A stretch of DNA of 33,935 bases from Paenibacillus turpanensis (lineage in GTDB: Bacteria; Bacillota; Bacilli; Paenibacillales; YIM-B00363): NCBI RefSeq assembly GCF_011421635.1, contig NZ_WTLI01000030.1:1-33935 (forward strand), given 5' to 3'. The notes beneath the pieces are model-generated. The model made no database searches and was not told the origin of the DNA. It was given only the letters and a program-made list of their open reading frames with translations. Made by a program: the position numbers and the translations under genes. Below are positions 24,337 to 32,698 of this stretch, piece after piece; the first letter of the stretch is position 1; each line of letters starts with the position of its first letter.

Positions 24337-25659
24337 ATGGGAAAATCGAACGCTTCTACGTTTCAAATACGCCGCAAACCGGCGGCTGTACTGCTTGCCG
24401 CATTTGTATTCGCTGCGGCTTTGGCGGGCTGTGGTAAAGCATCTGAAACGACGGCGCTGAACGGGGCCGAATCGAAAAGCACAATACAGACGGAAGCCGT
24501 AAGCGCACAAATGATGGGCTCGGCGGAGGAGCAGGTGGCTGAGGTGGCCGCTTCGCTTGAAATGGATATCGTCGTTAAGGCTAGCGGCGATGTCACGGAA
24601 AAGCTGCGTACGAAAGGTGATACCGTAAAGCAGGGAGAGGTGTTGTTCCGCATCGACAACGCGGATATTCTTTCGGAAAAACGCAGAACCGAAATTTCGT
24701 TAAACAACTTGCAGGAGACGCTGGCCAAAACAAGAATCGATTCCACCAATTCCAAGCTGCAGCTAAGCAATGCGGTTCTGCGCAGCCGTACGCAGCTGCA
24801 AAGGCAGCGCGAGGAATACAACAAGCTGCGCAACGACTATGACGCAGGTCTCGTGACGCAGCGCCAAGTGGATCAAGCGGCGGAAATGCTGGAGCATGCT
24901 CAGCGGGATTTGGAGCTAGCCGAGAAGCAGCTGGCGGCACTGGATCAAACCAATCCGCTGGCTTCGCTTGAATCGCAAATTGCAACTGCGCGGGTATCTT
25001 TAGCCGATTTGAACCGACGGCTTGAATATTACGCCGTGAAGGCGCCTACTGACGGCGTGCTGGCAGATCTCAGCGTGGAGGCGGGAATGATGGTCTCGCA
25101 GGGGATTCGCGTCGGACAAATTTTGCGGATGGATCCGGTCGTGATTAAAGCGGCAATTCCGGAGGCGCTGCTGAAGAAGGTAGAAGGGAAAGAAAGCCTC
25201 GCTTTCTATTTGCCTTCTGATCCGGAGCGCCGGTATGAGGGCAAGGTCACGTTTGTCGGCCAGAGTGTAAACGAACAAACGAAGTCGTATGCGCTCGAGA
25301 TCGAAGCATCCAATCCGGACAAGCAGCTGAAGCCGGGCATGCGCGTGCAAGTCGTGCTGTCGGATGAAGCGGAGCAGAAGGCGCTGGCGGTTCCGTCGGC
25401 AGCGATTAGTAGAGAAGGCTCGGATACGTTCGTTTACGTGATAAAGGAAGGGAAAGTCGAGAAACGTGTCATTACGGTAGGACGAGTAAAGGATCAGTAT
25501 CAGGAGGTTACCGCCGGCCTGCAGGAGGGCGAGCAGGTGGTGACGAGAGGTCAAGCGCGCTTGAAGGACGGACAGAGTATAGAGGAACAAAGTGTGAAAG
25601 TAGATCAAAGCGTGAAAACGGGACAGGTAAACGGAGCGGGAGAGGAGAAAACGCAATGA
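24337..25659 (+). CDS. RND periplasmic-adaptor-type lipoprotein (membrane fusion protein)
   Basis: This 440-residue protein has a lipoprotein signal with lipobox LAGC (Cys at about residue 32). The HlyD/AcrA-type layout follows: a lipoyl-like half motif around DIVVKASGDVTEKL and KQGEVLFRIDNADIL, a helical hairpin (about 110-215), the second lipoyl half (YYAVKAPTDGVLADLSVEAGMMVSQG), a beta-barrel and a membrane-proximal domain (TRGQARLKDGQSI). ATG 24337 is preferred since AAAGGAGAGG lies before it. The gene follows the permease and overlaps the next gene by ATGA. In Gram-positive bacteria such adaptors are anchored outside the cell membrane and work with the RND pump without a TolC channel. 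Confidence 0.93.
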   Translation: MGKSNASTFQIRRKPAAVLLAAFVFAAALAGCGKASETTALNGAESKSTIQTEAVSAQMMGSAEEQVAEVAASLEMDIVVKASGDVTEKLRTKGDTVKQGEVLFRIDNADILSEKRRTEISLNNLQETLAKTRIDSTNSKLQLSNAVLRSRTQLQRQREEYNKLRNDYDAGLVTQRQVDQAAEMLEHAQRDLELAEKQLAALDQTNPLASLESQIATARVSLADLNRRLEYYAVKAPTDGVLADLSVEAGMMVSQGIRVGQILRMDPVVIKAAIPEALLKKVEGKESLAFYLPSDPERRYEGKVTFVGQSVNEQTKSYALEIEASNPDKQLKPGMRVQVVLSDEAEQKALAVPSAAISREGSDTFVYVIKEGKVEKRVITVGRVKDQYQEVTAGLQEGEQVVTRGQARLKDGQSIEEQSVKVDQSVKTGQVNGAGEEKTQ

Positions 25660-27419
25660 GAGAATGGACGAAGGGTTTAAAAATGACAACGGCCGCTGTG
25701 ATTGGGATGTCGATGCTGGCGTCCCTCCCTGCGCATACGTATGCCTCAGCGGGCTTTACGGCTTCGGCGCCGGCTGTGACCGCCGCCGCTAAGGTGGATG
25801 CGGCCGCAGGGCTGAAAGCGGAGCTGAAGCATGTGCTGGCGGAGCGGAATGAAGCGGGGACGGGCACAAACCTCGGTGCTTCCCTTCGTTTTTATAACAC
25901 GAATGGACGGCTGACGCGTATGCCGGAAGGACATTTGCGGCTTCGGACGGCTGACGGCGCTTCCTATATCCTGCAGCCGAGCGCAGCGAACCCGAGAGCG
26001 GCATCGCCTTACGAGATGGTGGAGCTGAGCTTTTATGCCGGACTGGAGGCGGCTGTTTCTACTGTAGGTGCAGAGCTGCAGTGGGTGGACGTAAATGAGT
26101 ATGTATATCCAAAGACGGAAACGGTGAAATGGTCCATTCCGCTGACGGAAGACATGGTATGGACAGGCGCTCTTGATACGTTCGCCGATTCTGCTTCCCA
26201 AATCGCTTGGGGAACCGCATTCCGGATTCCATTCGCAGGCTCTCAAATTTCATTGAAGCCTGAGGGAATTCGCATTGAACAGACGGCGCAGGGCGGACAG
26301 TCATATATCGTTACGTTTACCGCAGTGAATGAAGGCAACGCCAAAGAGAAGCTTCCCGACTTTCAGCTTCGCGGTCGAAGCGGCGGCCAAACGTTCGTCG
26401 GAACACTGGCGGAGCAGACGGGGGTAATGCTGGAGCCGGGGGAAAGCAAAGCGGTGCATGTCGTGATCCCGGTGAATGAGGGCTCGGCAGTATTGAGCGG
26501 GATTACGGTAGAAACCGTTGAGTCGTTCGTACCTGCAGCAGCCTCCGCCCAACAAGCGGTTCGTTACGCGGTGGGACGCATGAGTATGGCGCTTCCGCCC
26601 GCAGCGGCAGAGCTTTGGAGCAGCTTTGCTCCTTACGAAATGAGACAGCCGATGAAGCTGACTTCGTGGAATAAGGCAGTGGCGGATTCGACGGAAGTGG
26701 CGCTGATGGAGCTGACCTTGAGCGAAAATGAGGGCTCGGGTTATCAAACGGCCGTCGCCAAGTTTAAGCTGACCAATACGAGCGGAACGGATAAACCGAT
26801 GCCGCAGTTCGGGGCGGAATTGACCGGAACGGACGGACATCGTTATACCGGCTCGAGACAGACGGCCTCCTACGCATCGATGGCGCCGGGACTCAGCTAC
26901 GTCATCAGCTATTCCTTCCTGCTGCCGGAGTCAGAAACCGGTGAAGCGCTCGGCTTAGCCTTGCTGGAGCCGGTAGGTACCGGAGCCGCAGCATCGTCGC
27001 GGATTGCTGCGGTGCGGACCGCTGCCCAGCCGCTTTCCGATTCGAAGCGGGTATCGATGTACCCGTTCGACATCGAATTCCGCGACTGGACGACGCAGTA
27101 CGCCGTTACGCAAGGACCCGGCAGCTTTACGTACACGTATATGCTTAAAGTGAACGCACAAATTACGCATCAAGACGATGTGGTGGCCGATCAGCAGTCC
27201 TCGATGCTCAAATTCGAGCTGTATGACTCGCTGGGACGCGTGTTTGCTTCCAAAACGATGCCTCTTGTCGGTGAGCAAAGGATCGTCAGCGGCACGCAAA
27301 CGCTGCGGTTCAGCAACGTGCAGACGGAGCAGCTGGAATACCCATACACGGTGAAGGTGTATGAGACGTTCCAGACACCGGCCGGAGAAGCGAAGCGATT
27401 ACTGGCGGAGTGGAAGTAG
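25656..27419 (+). CDS. Large secreted beta-rich protein of unknown function in the RND operon
   Basis: This 587-residue protein has a signal peptide: a basic start, a hydrophobic stretch (about 10-25) and a likely cut after THTYA or SA near residues 30-32. The mature part looks like three or four repeated beta domains. Each has a pattern of a structural statement such as GTNLGASLRFYNTNGRL or SGYQTAVAKFKLTNTSG, followed by a Pro-rich stretch and SYIVTFTA- or SYVISYSF-like strands. This recalls immunoglobulin-like or DUF4352-like extracellular domains. It has no cysteines that I can see and no cell-wall anchor. It overlaps the adaptor stop (ATGA), so it is part of the pump operon. It may be an extracellular partner or substrate-binding module; no known family is claimed. 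Confidence 0.8.
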   Translation: MREWTKGLKMTTAAVIGMSMLASLPAHTYASAGFTASAPAVTAAAKVDAAAGLKAELKHVLAERNEAGTGTNLGASLRFYNTNGRLTRMPEGHLRLRTADGASYILQPSAANPRAASPYEMVELSFYAGLEAAVSTVGAELQWVDVNEYVYPKTETVKWSIPLTEDMVWTGALDTFADSASQIAWGTAFRIPFAGSQISLKPEGIRIEQTAQGGQSYIVTFTAVNEGNAKEKLPDFQLRGRSGGQTFVGTLAEQTGVMLEPGESKAVHVVIPVNEGSAVLSGITVETVESFVPAAASAQQAVRYAVGRMSMALPPAAAELWSSFAPYEMRQPMKLTSWNKAVADSTEVALMELTLSENEGSGYQTAVAKFKLTNTSGTDKPMPQFGAELTGTDGHRYTGSRQTASYASMAPGLSYVISYSFLLPESETGEALGLALLEPVGTGAAASSRIAAVRTAAQPLSDSKRVSMYPFDIEFRDWTTQYAVTQGPGSFTYTYMLKVNAQITHQDDVVADQQSSMLKFELYDSLGRVFASKTMPLVGEQRIVSGTQTLRFSNVQTEQLEYPYTVKVYETFQTPAGEAKRLLAEWK

Positions 27420-27428
27420 AATTAGCGT

Positions 27429-28355
27429 TTAGCTGGCACTGGGCTGTTCATGGGGACGTTGAGGGGCGTCCCCGTGCGGCGCAGATCGGTGGCGGGCCAA
27501 GAACAGCACGACTCCCAGCATAAGCAATACGCATGCGGCTCCGGTGAGCGGTGAGACCGCTTCGCCGAGCATCAGCCAAGCGAGCAGGGTGGCGCCAACC
27601 GGCTCGCCGATGACGGCCATAGAAATGACGGTCGCGCCGACATCGCGCATCAGCCAGTTAAACAGCAGATGGCCGAATACGGTAGGGACGATCGCCATCA
27701 AAAGAAAAAGGCCCCATTCCTTGGCAGGATAAGCAATCAGCTCGTGTCCAATGACGATATTATAGACGAGGAAAAATAAACCTGCGGTCAAAAATACAAA
27801 AAAACTATAGACCATCGCTCCCATTCTCGAGCGCAGGTCTTGTCCGATCAGCATGTGGCCGACAACGGCCACCGTGCCAAGCACCGACAGCAGATCGCCC
27901 AGCAGGGCGCTGCCGGAAACGGCAAAATCGCCAATGCCGATCAGTATGGCTCCGGCAATGGCAAGAGCGGCTCCCGCGATCGCGCTGGGCGTCGTGCGTT
28001 CGCGGTACAAAAAATAGGCGCCGGCCATAACAAGCACCGGCTCCAGCGTCATCAGCACGGTGGAGCTGGCCACCGTTGTAAAGCGAAGCGACCCCATCCA
28101 CAGCAGGAAGTGGAGTCCCAGCGCACTGCCGGAAAGCAGCAGGCCGACCCAGTCGCGGCGGGAGATCCGCCGGATTTCTTCCCGCGCGCGCCATACGAAC
28201 GGCAGCATCAGCACAATCGTGATGAGCAGCCGCTGCATGGCGATGACGGATACGGGCGCTTCGCTAAATTTTACAAATATAGCGGAAAAGGAGATCGCAA
28301 TAATGCCGACTCCCAATAGGGCATATGTAGATAGGGGAAAACGGTTTGCCTTCAT
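27429..28355 (-). CDS. EamA/DMT family transporter
   Basis: This 308-residue membrane protein has ten predicted helices in two EamA repeats (about 8-140 and 150-285). It shows the family words AIMSFSAIF-like at the start (GIIAISFSAIFVKFSEAPV), LEPVLVMAGAYFLYRE at the end of repeat 1 and GEPVGATLLAWLMLGE at the end of repeat 2. The tail is hydrophilic (HGDAPQRPHEQPSAS). DMT carriers export metabolites or amino acids; the substrate is unknown. It converges on the RND operon with 9 bp between stops. A possible TTGACC-N17-TACGTT promoter lies between it and bactofilin at about 28390-28430. Confidence 0.93.
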   Translation of the reverse strand: MKANRFPLSTYALLGVGIIAISFSAIFVKFSEAPVSVIAMQRLLITIVLMLPFVWRAREEIRRISRRDWVGLLLSGSALGLHFLLWMGSLRFTTVASSTVLMTLEPVLVMAGAYFLYRERTTPSAIAGAALAIAGAILIGIGDFAVSGSALLGDLLSVLGTVAVVGHMLIGQDLRSRMGAMVYSFFVFLTAGLFFLVYNIVIGHELIAYPAKEWGLFLLMAIVPTVFGHLLFNWLMRDVGATVISMAVIGEPVGATLLAWLMLGEAVSPLTGAACVLLMLGVVLFLARHRSAPHGDAPQRPHEQPSAS

Positions 28356-28423
28356 CTGGTTTCACGCTCCGGGGCGGTATAATTGCAATGCCTCACAAAA
28401 CGTATCACACAGGCGAAGGCCGG

Positions 28424-28879
28424 TCAACTGGCATTCGCTTTTTCTTTTTCTCCTTCGGCCTTAACCGGCTTTGAGGAACGGTTGCCCTTCACGGGCTTCA
28501 GGCTTTCGGATTCCACCTGCCGTGTTTGCTCCGGCGTCATCCGGCTTGCGCCCTGTAGAATGCCGCCCTCCGCGATTTGCAGCAGGCCGACGTCGATTTC
28601 CCCGGACACCCGGCCTTTATTCGTAATCGTCAGCTTGCCTTTTGTCGTTACGCTGCCGACAATAATGCCGGCATTAATGACATTGCGCGCCTGCAGATTC
28701 GAATGGACCTCGCCTTTTTCCCCGATCATGACGTCCCCGCAGCATTCGATGTCGCCGATCACCTTTCCTTCAATGCGCAGACTTGCTTCGGAAAGCATTT
28801 TTCCCTCGACAATGGTTCCCTCGCCGATTAAGGTATCGGTCGAATTTGGATTGACTGGGTTCTTTTTCTTGCCAAACAC
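28424..28879 (-). CDS. Bactofilin
   Basis: This 151-residue protein has a central bactofilin/DUF583 beta-helix (about 15-105). It is built of short repeated strands such as LIGEGTIVEGKM, LRIEGKVIGDIE, VMIGEKGEVHSNL and VINAGIIVGSVTTKGKL. It has a short basic N-terminus (FGKKK) and a charged, Lys/Glu-rich C-terminus. Bactofilins polymerise into filaments next to the membrane and direct cell-wall enzymes. The start is GTG 28877-28879, one base after the stop of the M23 peptidase gene. This is the common peptidase-bactofilin pairing, so translation is coupled and the products probably work together in shape or envelope assembly. Confidence 0.93.
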   Translation of the reverse strand: MFGKKKNPVNPNSTDTLIGEGTIVEGKMLSEASLRIEGKVIGDIECCGDVMIGEKGEVHSNLQARNVINAGIIVGSVTTKGKLTITNKGRVSGEIDVGLLQIAEGGILQGASRMTPEQTRQVESESLKPVKGNRSSKPVKAEGEKEKANAS

Positions 28880-28880
28880 G

Positions 28881-29906
28881 TTACTCCACTTCCTTTCGAT
28901 CCTGAATTAAGTATGGCTTTGGATTCACCTTTTCGCCGCCTTTGATCACTTCGTAGTGGAGATGCGGCCCTGTACTGCGCCCTGTGGAGCCGACAAGCCC
29001 GATTTTTTCGCCTTTGGAAACGGCCTGCCCTTCTTCCACGAGAATTTTGCTTAGATGTGCATACTGGGTTTGCAGCCCGTTCCCGTGATTGATCACGATA
29101 TGGTAGCCGTAGTCTGACGCCCAACCGGCCTCGGAGACCTTTCCCTCGGCTGTGGCATACACACTGTCACCGGTGCTTCCGTCAAAATCGTACCCGCTGT
29201 GAAAGCTCGGGCGATTTGTAAACGGATCGCGGCGGTAGCCGAAGCCGCTGGTCAAGGTGCGCGAGTCGGTAGGCCAGATCGTGGGTGTTCTGCGTTCTCT
29301 CGCTCGTTTTGCCTCCAAATCGGCTTGCAGGGCCGCTAAGTCGCTTTTTACACTCTCGATTTGGGTACTCAGCTGCTCGTAGGTTTTCGCCGTGCTGTCC
29401 ATGAACTGCTGCATGTCTTCATCAGTCGCGGGGATCAGCTCACCTCCAACGGCTGTGGAATCGGCATCGGAGGCGCTCTCTGTGGAAGCAACGGAAACGT
29501 TCGTTTTGCTCGAGGTCAACGACCCCATTTTGGATAAGGAACGAATTTGGGTTTCCAGCTCTTTCAGCTCTTCAAGCTTTTGCTGCAGCTGATCCGCAGT
29601 TTCGGATAGCGTTATGACGCTGTTTTGCAGCTCTTGAATCGTTTGCTCCTTCGTAATCAAGTCGGATTCCAGCTGACTTTTTTCCTCAATCAACTGGGTG
29701 GTTTCGGACTGATGCTGCTCGGAGAGCACGGAAACGGCATAGTCGGCATTCCATTTGCTGTAACGGAAGAACAGGACGCCAGAAATCAGCAGCACAAAAA
29801 ATACCCCTGGCAGTATAAAAAGGAGCATTCTCGGCAGACGGAAGCGGCGGACGGACCGGTGGGCTTCAGGTATGTACAAAAAGGTGAATTTCCGGAGTTC
29901 CCGCAT
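28881..29906 (-). CDS. Membrane-anchored M23 family peptidoglycan endopeptidase
   Basis: This 341-residue protein has a basic cytoplasmic N-terminus, one transmembrane helix (about 27-47), a coiled coil (about 60-130) and a Ser/Thr-rich linker. A second coiled coil (about 165-205) and a C-terminal LytM/M23 domain (about 225-330) follow. Zinc ligands are visible: His236 and Asp240 in HSGYDFDG, and His315/His317 in GPHLHYEV. So the enzyme looks active, unlike EnvC-type regulators. It is followed one base later by bactofilin. The topology suits a bactofilin-guided endopeptidase that cuts peptide crosslinks outside the membrane. The start at ATG 29906 follows AGAAGGG. Confidence 0.94.
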   Translation of the reverse strand: MRELRKFTFLYIPEAHRSVRRFRLPRMLLFILPGVFFVLLISGVLFFRYSKWNADYAVSVLSEQHQSETTQLIEEKSQLESDLITKEQTIQELQNSVITLSETADQLQQKLEELKELETQIRSLSKMGSLTSSKTNVSVASTESASDADSTAVGGELIPATDEDMQQFMDSTAKTYEQLSTQIESVKSDLAALQADLEAKRARERRTPTIWPTDSRTLTSGFGYRRDPFTNRPSFHSGYDFDGSTGDSVYATAEGKVSEAGWASDYGYHIVINHGNGLQTQYAHLSKILVEEGQAVSKGEKIGLVGSTGRSTGPHLHYEVIKGGEKVNPKPYLIQDRKEVE

Positions 29907-29981
29907 AGCATCAAGACCCTTCTCGGAAAAGTCATCTGTTAGTCTATGTGTATGACGGAAACTCCGGGGATATACAAGTTT

Positions 29982-30572
29982 TTAAGAACGAGGCTTAAGA
30001 GGGGGCAGGCCTTGCTTTAACCGAACGTAGCATTTGCGGCAAACCGGAAGATAGCTTTCATTGCCGCCGATTTGGATTTGCTCGCCTTCAAAAACCGGCG
30101 TGTTGTCTTTTAATCTCATATTCATAAGAGCCTTTTTCTCGCAGTACCAGCAGATCGTCTTAATCTCTTCAATTTTGTCCGCCCACGAAAATAAAGCGAG
30201 GCTTCCCTCAAAGAGATTGCCGACAAAGTCGGTGCGAAGGCCGTAACAAAGCACGGGGATGTTGAGCTCATCCACGATACGGGTTAAATTGAGCACCTGC
30301 TCGCGGTTTAGAAATTGTGCTTCATCGACGATGACGCAGCTTGGAGAGTGCGCGGCGGTAATCGCCAGCATATCGGTATCAGCGTCGACCTTGATGGCCT
30401 CGCGCTGGATGCCGACCCGGGAAGCGACGGTTCCTACGCCGTACCGGTCATCGATTGCGGGTGTAAAAAGCAATACTTTCTTGCCTTGTTCCTCGTAATT
30501 GTGGGCAACGCGCAGCACCTCTATAGACTTGCCGCTGTTCATTGTTCCGTAACGGAAATACAGTTGAGCCAT
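29982..30572 (-). CDS. tdk: Thymidine kinase
   Basis: This 196-residue enzyme has the type II thymidine kinase plan: P-loop GTMNSGKS (residues 9-16), VIVDEAQFL (Walker B, about 79-87), the lasso and substrate region YGLRTDFVG, and a C-terminal zinc site CWYC plus CRKC. It phosphorylates thymidine in the salvage pathway in the cytosol. Length fits the family. Start ATG 30572 follows AAAGGACG. It lies 44 bases downstream of the sensor-domain gene on the same strand and 75 bases upstream of the M23 gene start; no clear terminator was seen between them. Confidence 0.97.
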   Translation of the reverse strand: MAQLYFRYGTMNSGKSIEVLRVAHNYEEQGKKVLLFTPAIDDRYGVGTVASRVGIQREAIKVDADTDMLAITAAHSPSCVIVDEAQFLNREQVLNLTRIVDELNIPVLCYGLRTDFVGNLFEGSLALFSWADKIEEIKTICWYCEKKALMNMRLKDNTPVFEGEQIQIGGNESYLPVCRKCYVRLKQGLPPLKPRS

Positions 30573-30616
30573 GTTGACGTCCTTTCCGTAGTTGGTATTC
30601 CGTTATTATACCTGCT

Positions 30617-31255
30617 TTACTTTTCCTCTGCCATAAAAAGAGCGAATCCTGCCGAAATTTGGGCGATGAAGTGAAGAATGCGGATGAACAGCCAGATGCA
30701 GAAAAGACCGATGGCTACATAGATCAGAGACTGCTGGGTATACGATAATCCAAACGGAAGGAGATTGAGCAGGCTGGACTCGTAGATGTCGATCCCGATC
30801 TCGTTGATTAAAATGATCTGTACGAGCGGTGCGGCCAAGAAAGCGGCACTCGTTGCGATCGCGGTGATGCACACGGTGAAGGAAATGATGCCGAGGGGCA
30901 GCTTTAGGATCATAAACAGCAGCCCTTTGTAGGAGCGAAAATCCGTTGCGTAGTAGCTAAGCTTGCTCCAAAAGCCTGGAGGAGAAGGCTCGCGCTGGCC
31001 CCATTCCGGTACGGGCTGGTGAAGAAGCTGTCCGGCCAGCGTCGATTCCCAGCGAAGCACGCCCTTGCTGAGCTGCAGCATGCCGATGGCCAAGGGGAAG
31101 CCGACGAATATCGGTGTAAGGCCGATGGAAAGTGTAAAGCCGGTCACGGCGATTGTGAAATAAAGGATGCCTACGGGAAGTGACAGCAGCAAATATAAGA
31201 TTTTGGCGTAGGTTTTCGGATCGGTAATTAAGGAGATCGTCGATTCGGTTTGCAT
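30617..31255 (-). CDS. Stand-alone membrane 'sensor' domain protein (PF13796-like)
   Basis: This 212-residue protein has four hydrophobic regions arranged as two pairs: about 20-65, and about 115-155 and 170-205 (LPVGILYFTIAVTGFTLSIGL, then LKLPLGIISFTVCITAIA). This two-pair pattern is that of the Sensor domain normally at the N-terminus of actinobacterial and Firmicute histidine kinases. Here it stands without a kinase. The ATG at 31255 is chosen with AAGGAAG eight bases upstream; a TTG at 31261 is in frame. The thymidine kinase gene follows it. A palindromic cluster lies about 100 bases upstream (31355-31374). The role is unknown. Confidence 0.75.
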   Translation of the reverse strand: MQTESTISLITDPKTYAKILYLLLSLPVGILYFTIAVTGFTLSIGLTPIFVGFPLAIGMLQLSKGVLRWESTLAGQLLHQPVPEWGQREPSPPGFWSKLSYYATDFRSYKGLLFMILKLPLGIISFTVCITAIATSAAFLAAPLVQIILINEIGIDIYESSLLNLLPFGLSYTQQSLIYVAIGLFCIWLFIRILHFIAQISAGFALFMAEEK

Positions 31256-31354
31256 GGTCAAGGCTTCCTTTCTAACTATGGTAAATGGTAGTTATTTGTT
31301 ACTCCATTTCTATAGATTTACTATAGCCAACTGGGGGGAGCTGTTCATAGTGCC

Positions 31355-31374
31355 TGACGTCATATGACCGGTCA
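31355..31374. promoter_or_regulatory. Nested palindromes of TGAC/GTCA half-sites
   Basis: TGACGTCATATGACCGGTCA holds four TGAC/GTCA half-sites and three overlapping palindromes (TGACGTCA, GTCATATGAC, TGACCGGTCA). It lies about 100 bases before the sensor-domain gene on the minus strand, a usual place for an operator. The binding protein is unknown. Confidence 0.4.
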
Positions 31375-31504
31375 CGAAAGAGTTAAATGATTTTTTCCTT
31401 TTTGTTAGGAAGGGCGGGTATGGTACATTTTGGGGAGTAGTTGGAGGCGCGGCGGGTGGGGTGGGTTGGACTGGACGGGGCAGGGCTGGACTGGGCTGGA
31501 CAAA

Positions 31505-31696
31505 ATGACAGTTGGACAGGACGGGTCAGGACAATATGACAGATGAATAGGACGAGTCAGGATAATATGACAGATGGATAAGACAGGAGACTATGACAGA
31601 TGGACAGGACCGGAAAATATGACAGGTGGACAAGACAGAATAATATGACAGGTGGACAGGACAGGACAATATTACAATTGAACAAGACCGGACCGG
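31505..31696 (+). repeat. Tandem repeat array, about 26-bp unit, seven degenerate copies
   Basis: Copies begin with ATGACA (last ATTACA) at 31505, 31535, 31567, 31593, 31619, 31645 and 31671. The first two spacings are 30 and 32, then exactly 26 four times. The unit reads about ATGACAG, RTGGACA, RGACMGRAWAAT. A G-rich, related stretch (31440-31500, repeated CTGGAC and GGGG words) precedes it. The unit is not a multiple of three and no coding frame persists, so it is non-coding. The rest of the 31262-31879 gap has only the palindromes at 31355 and AT-rich sequence before the aac gene. Confidence 0.85.
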
Positions 31697-31879
31697 ACAG
31701 GTTAGGGCAATTTTGGCACAAGTAACAAGCATCAGGATCCTGTTCGTTTCCGATTAGAATGTGCGGATAGGAGTTAGGAATAGAAGAACAGTTTTAAAAG
31801 ACAATGTTAGAGATGTTTGAATTTGTGAATTGGAATTTATGAAATCAATCTTGAGCGATCACGGGTGAGGGGATAGCAA

Positions 31880-32698
31880 ATGCCGTTGAAAGAAATTATT
31901 GAACAGACAAAAGGCCTGCCAGCGACGGTCGGTTCCATAGAAGAAGAACTGAGGGAGCTGGGCGTGCAGGAGGGGATGAGCTTGCTGGTGCACTCCTCCT
32001 TGAGCCGAATCGGCTGGGTGAACGGGGGAGCACAGGCCGTGATCCTAGGACTTATGCGAGCGGTTGGCGATGCCGGAACGCTTATTATGCCTGCCCATAC
32101 CTCGGGGTACTCCGATCCGGCAGAGTGGGGAAACCCGCCCATTCCTAAGGAATGGTGGGCGCATGTTAGGGAGACGATGCCGGCCTACGATCCGGCATTA
32201 ACACCCTGCGATTGGATGGGGATGATCGCAGAGACGTTCCGCAAAGCGGATGGAGTGCGCCGCAGTGCGCATCCGCATCACTCCTTTGCGGCATGGGGAA
32301 GCGTGAGGGACCGAGTCGTGGACGGGCATCGGCTGGAGTTTTCTTTGGGCGAGGGCTCGCCGCTCGCGAGGGTTTACGATGCAGCGGGCTGGGTGCTGCT
32401 GCTTGGCGTCGGGCACGACAGCAATACATCGCTGCATTTGTCTGAGCATCGGGCGAATTATGCTTCCAAGCGCGTGAAACAGGCCGGTGCTCCAGTAATG
32501 CAGGATGGGGCGCGCGTTTGGGCTGAATTTGCGCAGCTCGAGTATGAAACCGACGATTTTCCGGTGGTTGGGGAAGCCTTTGCGAAGCAAAGCAGCCTTG
32601 TTCGCCAAGGGCGCGTCGGGCAGGCAGATGCGCTGCTCATGCCGCAGCGCGAGTTAGTTGATTTTGGTGTAACGTGGATGGAGGCGAATCGGAAGTGA
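31880..32698 (+). CDS. AAC(3)-family N-acetyltransferase
   Basis: This 272-residue protein fits the antibiotic N-acetyltransferase family (PF02522). It shows HSSLSRIGWVNGGAQAVI (about 38-55), TLIMPAHTSGYSDP (about 72-85), CDWMGMIAETFR...RRSAHPHHSFAAWG (about 112-140) and LLLGVGHDSNTSLHLSEHRA (about 175-194). Members use acetyl-CoA to acetylate the 3-amino group of aminoglycosides, though chromosomal Bacillus forms may have other substrates. Start ATG 31880 follows GAGGGG. It overlaps the csaA gene as GTGA. Tandem-repeat arrays flank the two-gene unit. Aminoglycoside resistance should not be assumed. Confidence 0.92.
   Translation: MPLKEIIEQTKGLPATVGSIEEELRELGVQEGMSLLVHSSLSRIGWVNGGAQAVILGLMRAVGDAGTLIMPAHTSGYSDPAEWGNPPIPKEWWAHVRETMPAYDPALTPCDWMGMIAETFRKADGVRRSAHPHHSFAAWGSVRDRVVDGHRLEFSLGEGSPLARVYDAAGWVLLLGVGHDSNTSLHLSEHRANYASKRVKQAGAPVMQDGARVWAEFAQLEYETDDFPVVGEAFAKQSSLVRQGRVGQADALLMPQRELVDFGVTWMEANRK

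Noticed and set aside
31526..31732. A 68-codon minus-strand frame across the 26-bp array
   Set aside because: The 26-bp unit shifts frame each copy, the product is low-complexity Ser/Cys/Tyr, and no ribosome site precedes it.
31880..32698. Calling the acetyltransferase an acquired aminoglycoside resistance gene
   Set aside because: No transposon, integron or plasmid signs flank it and composition matches the region; chromosomal family members often have other or unknown substrates.
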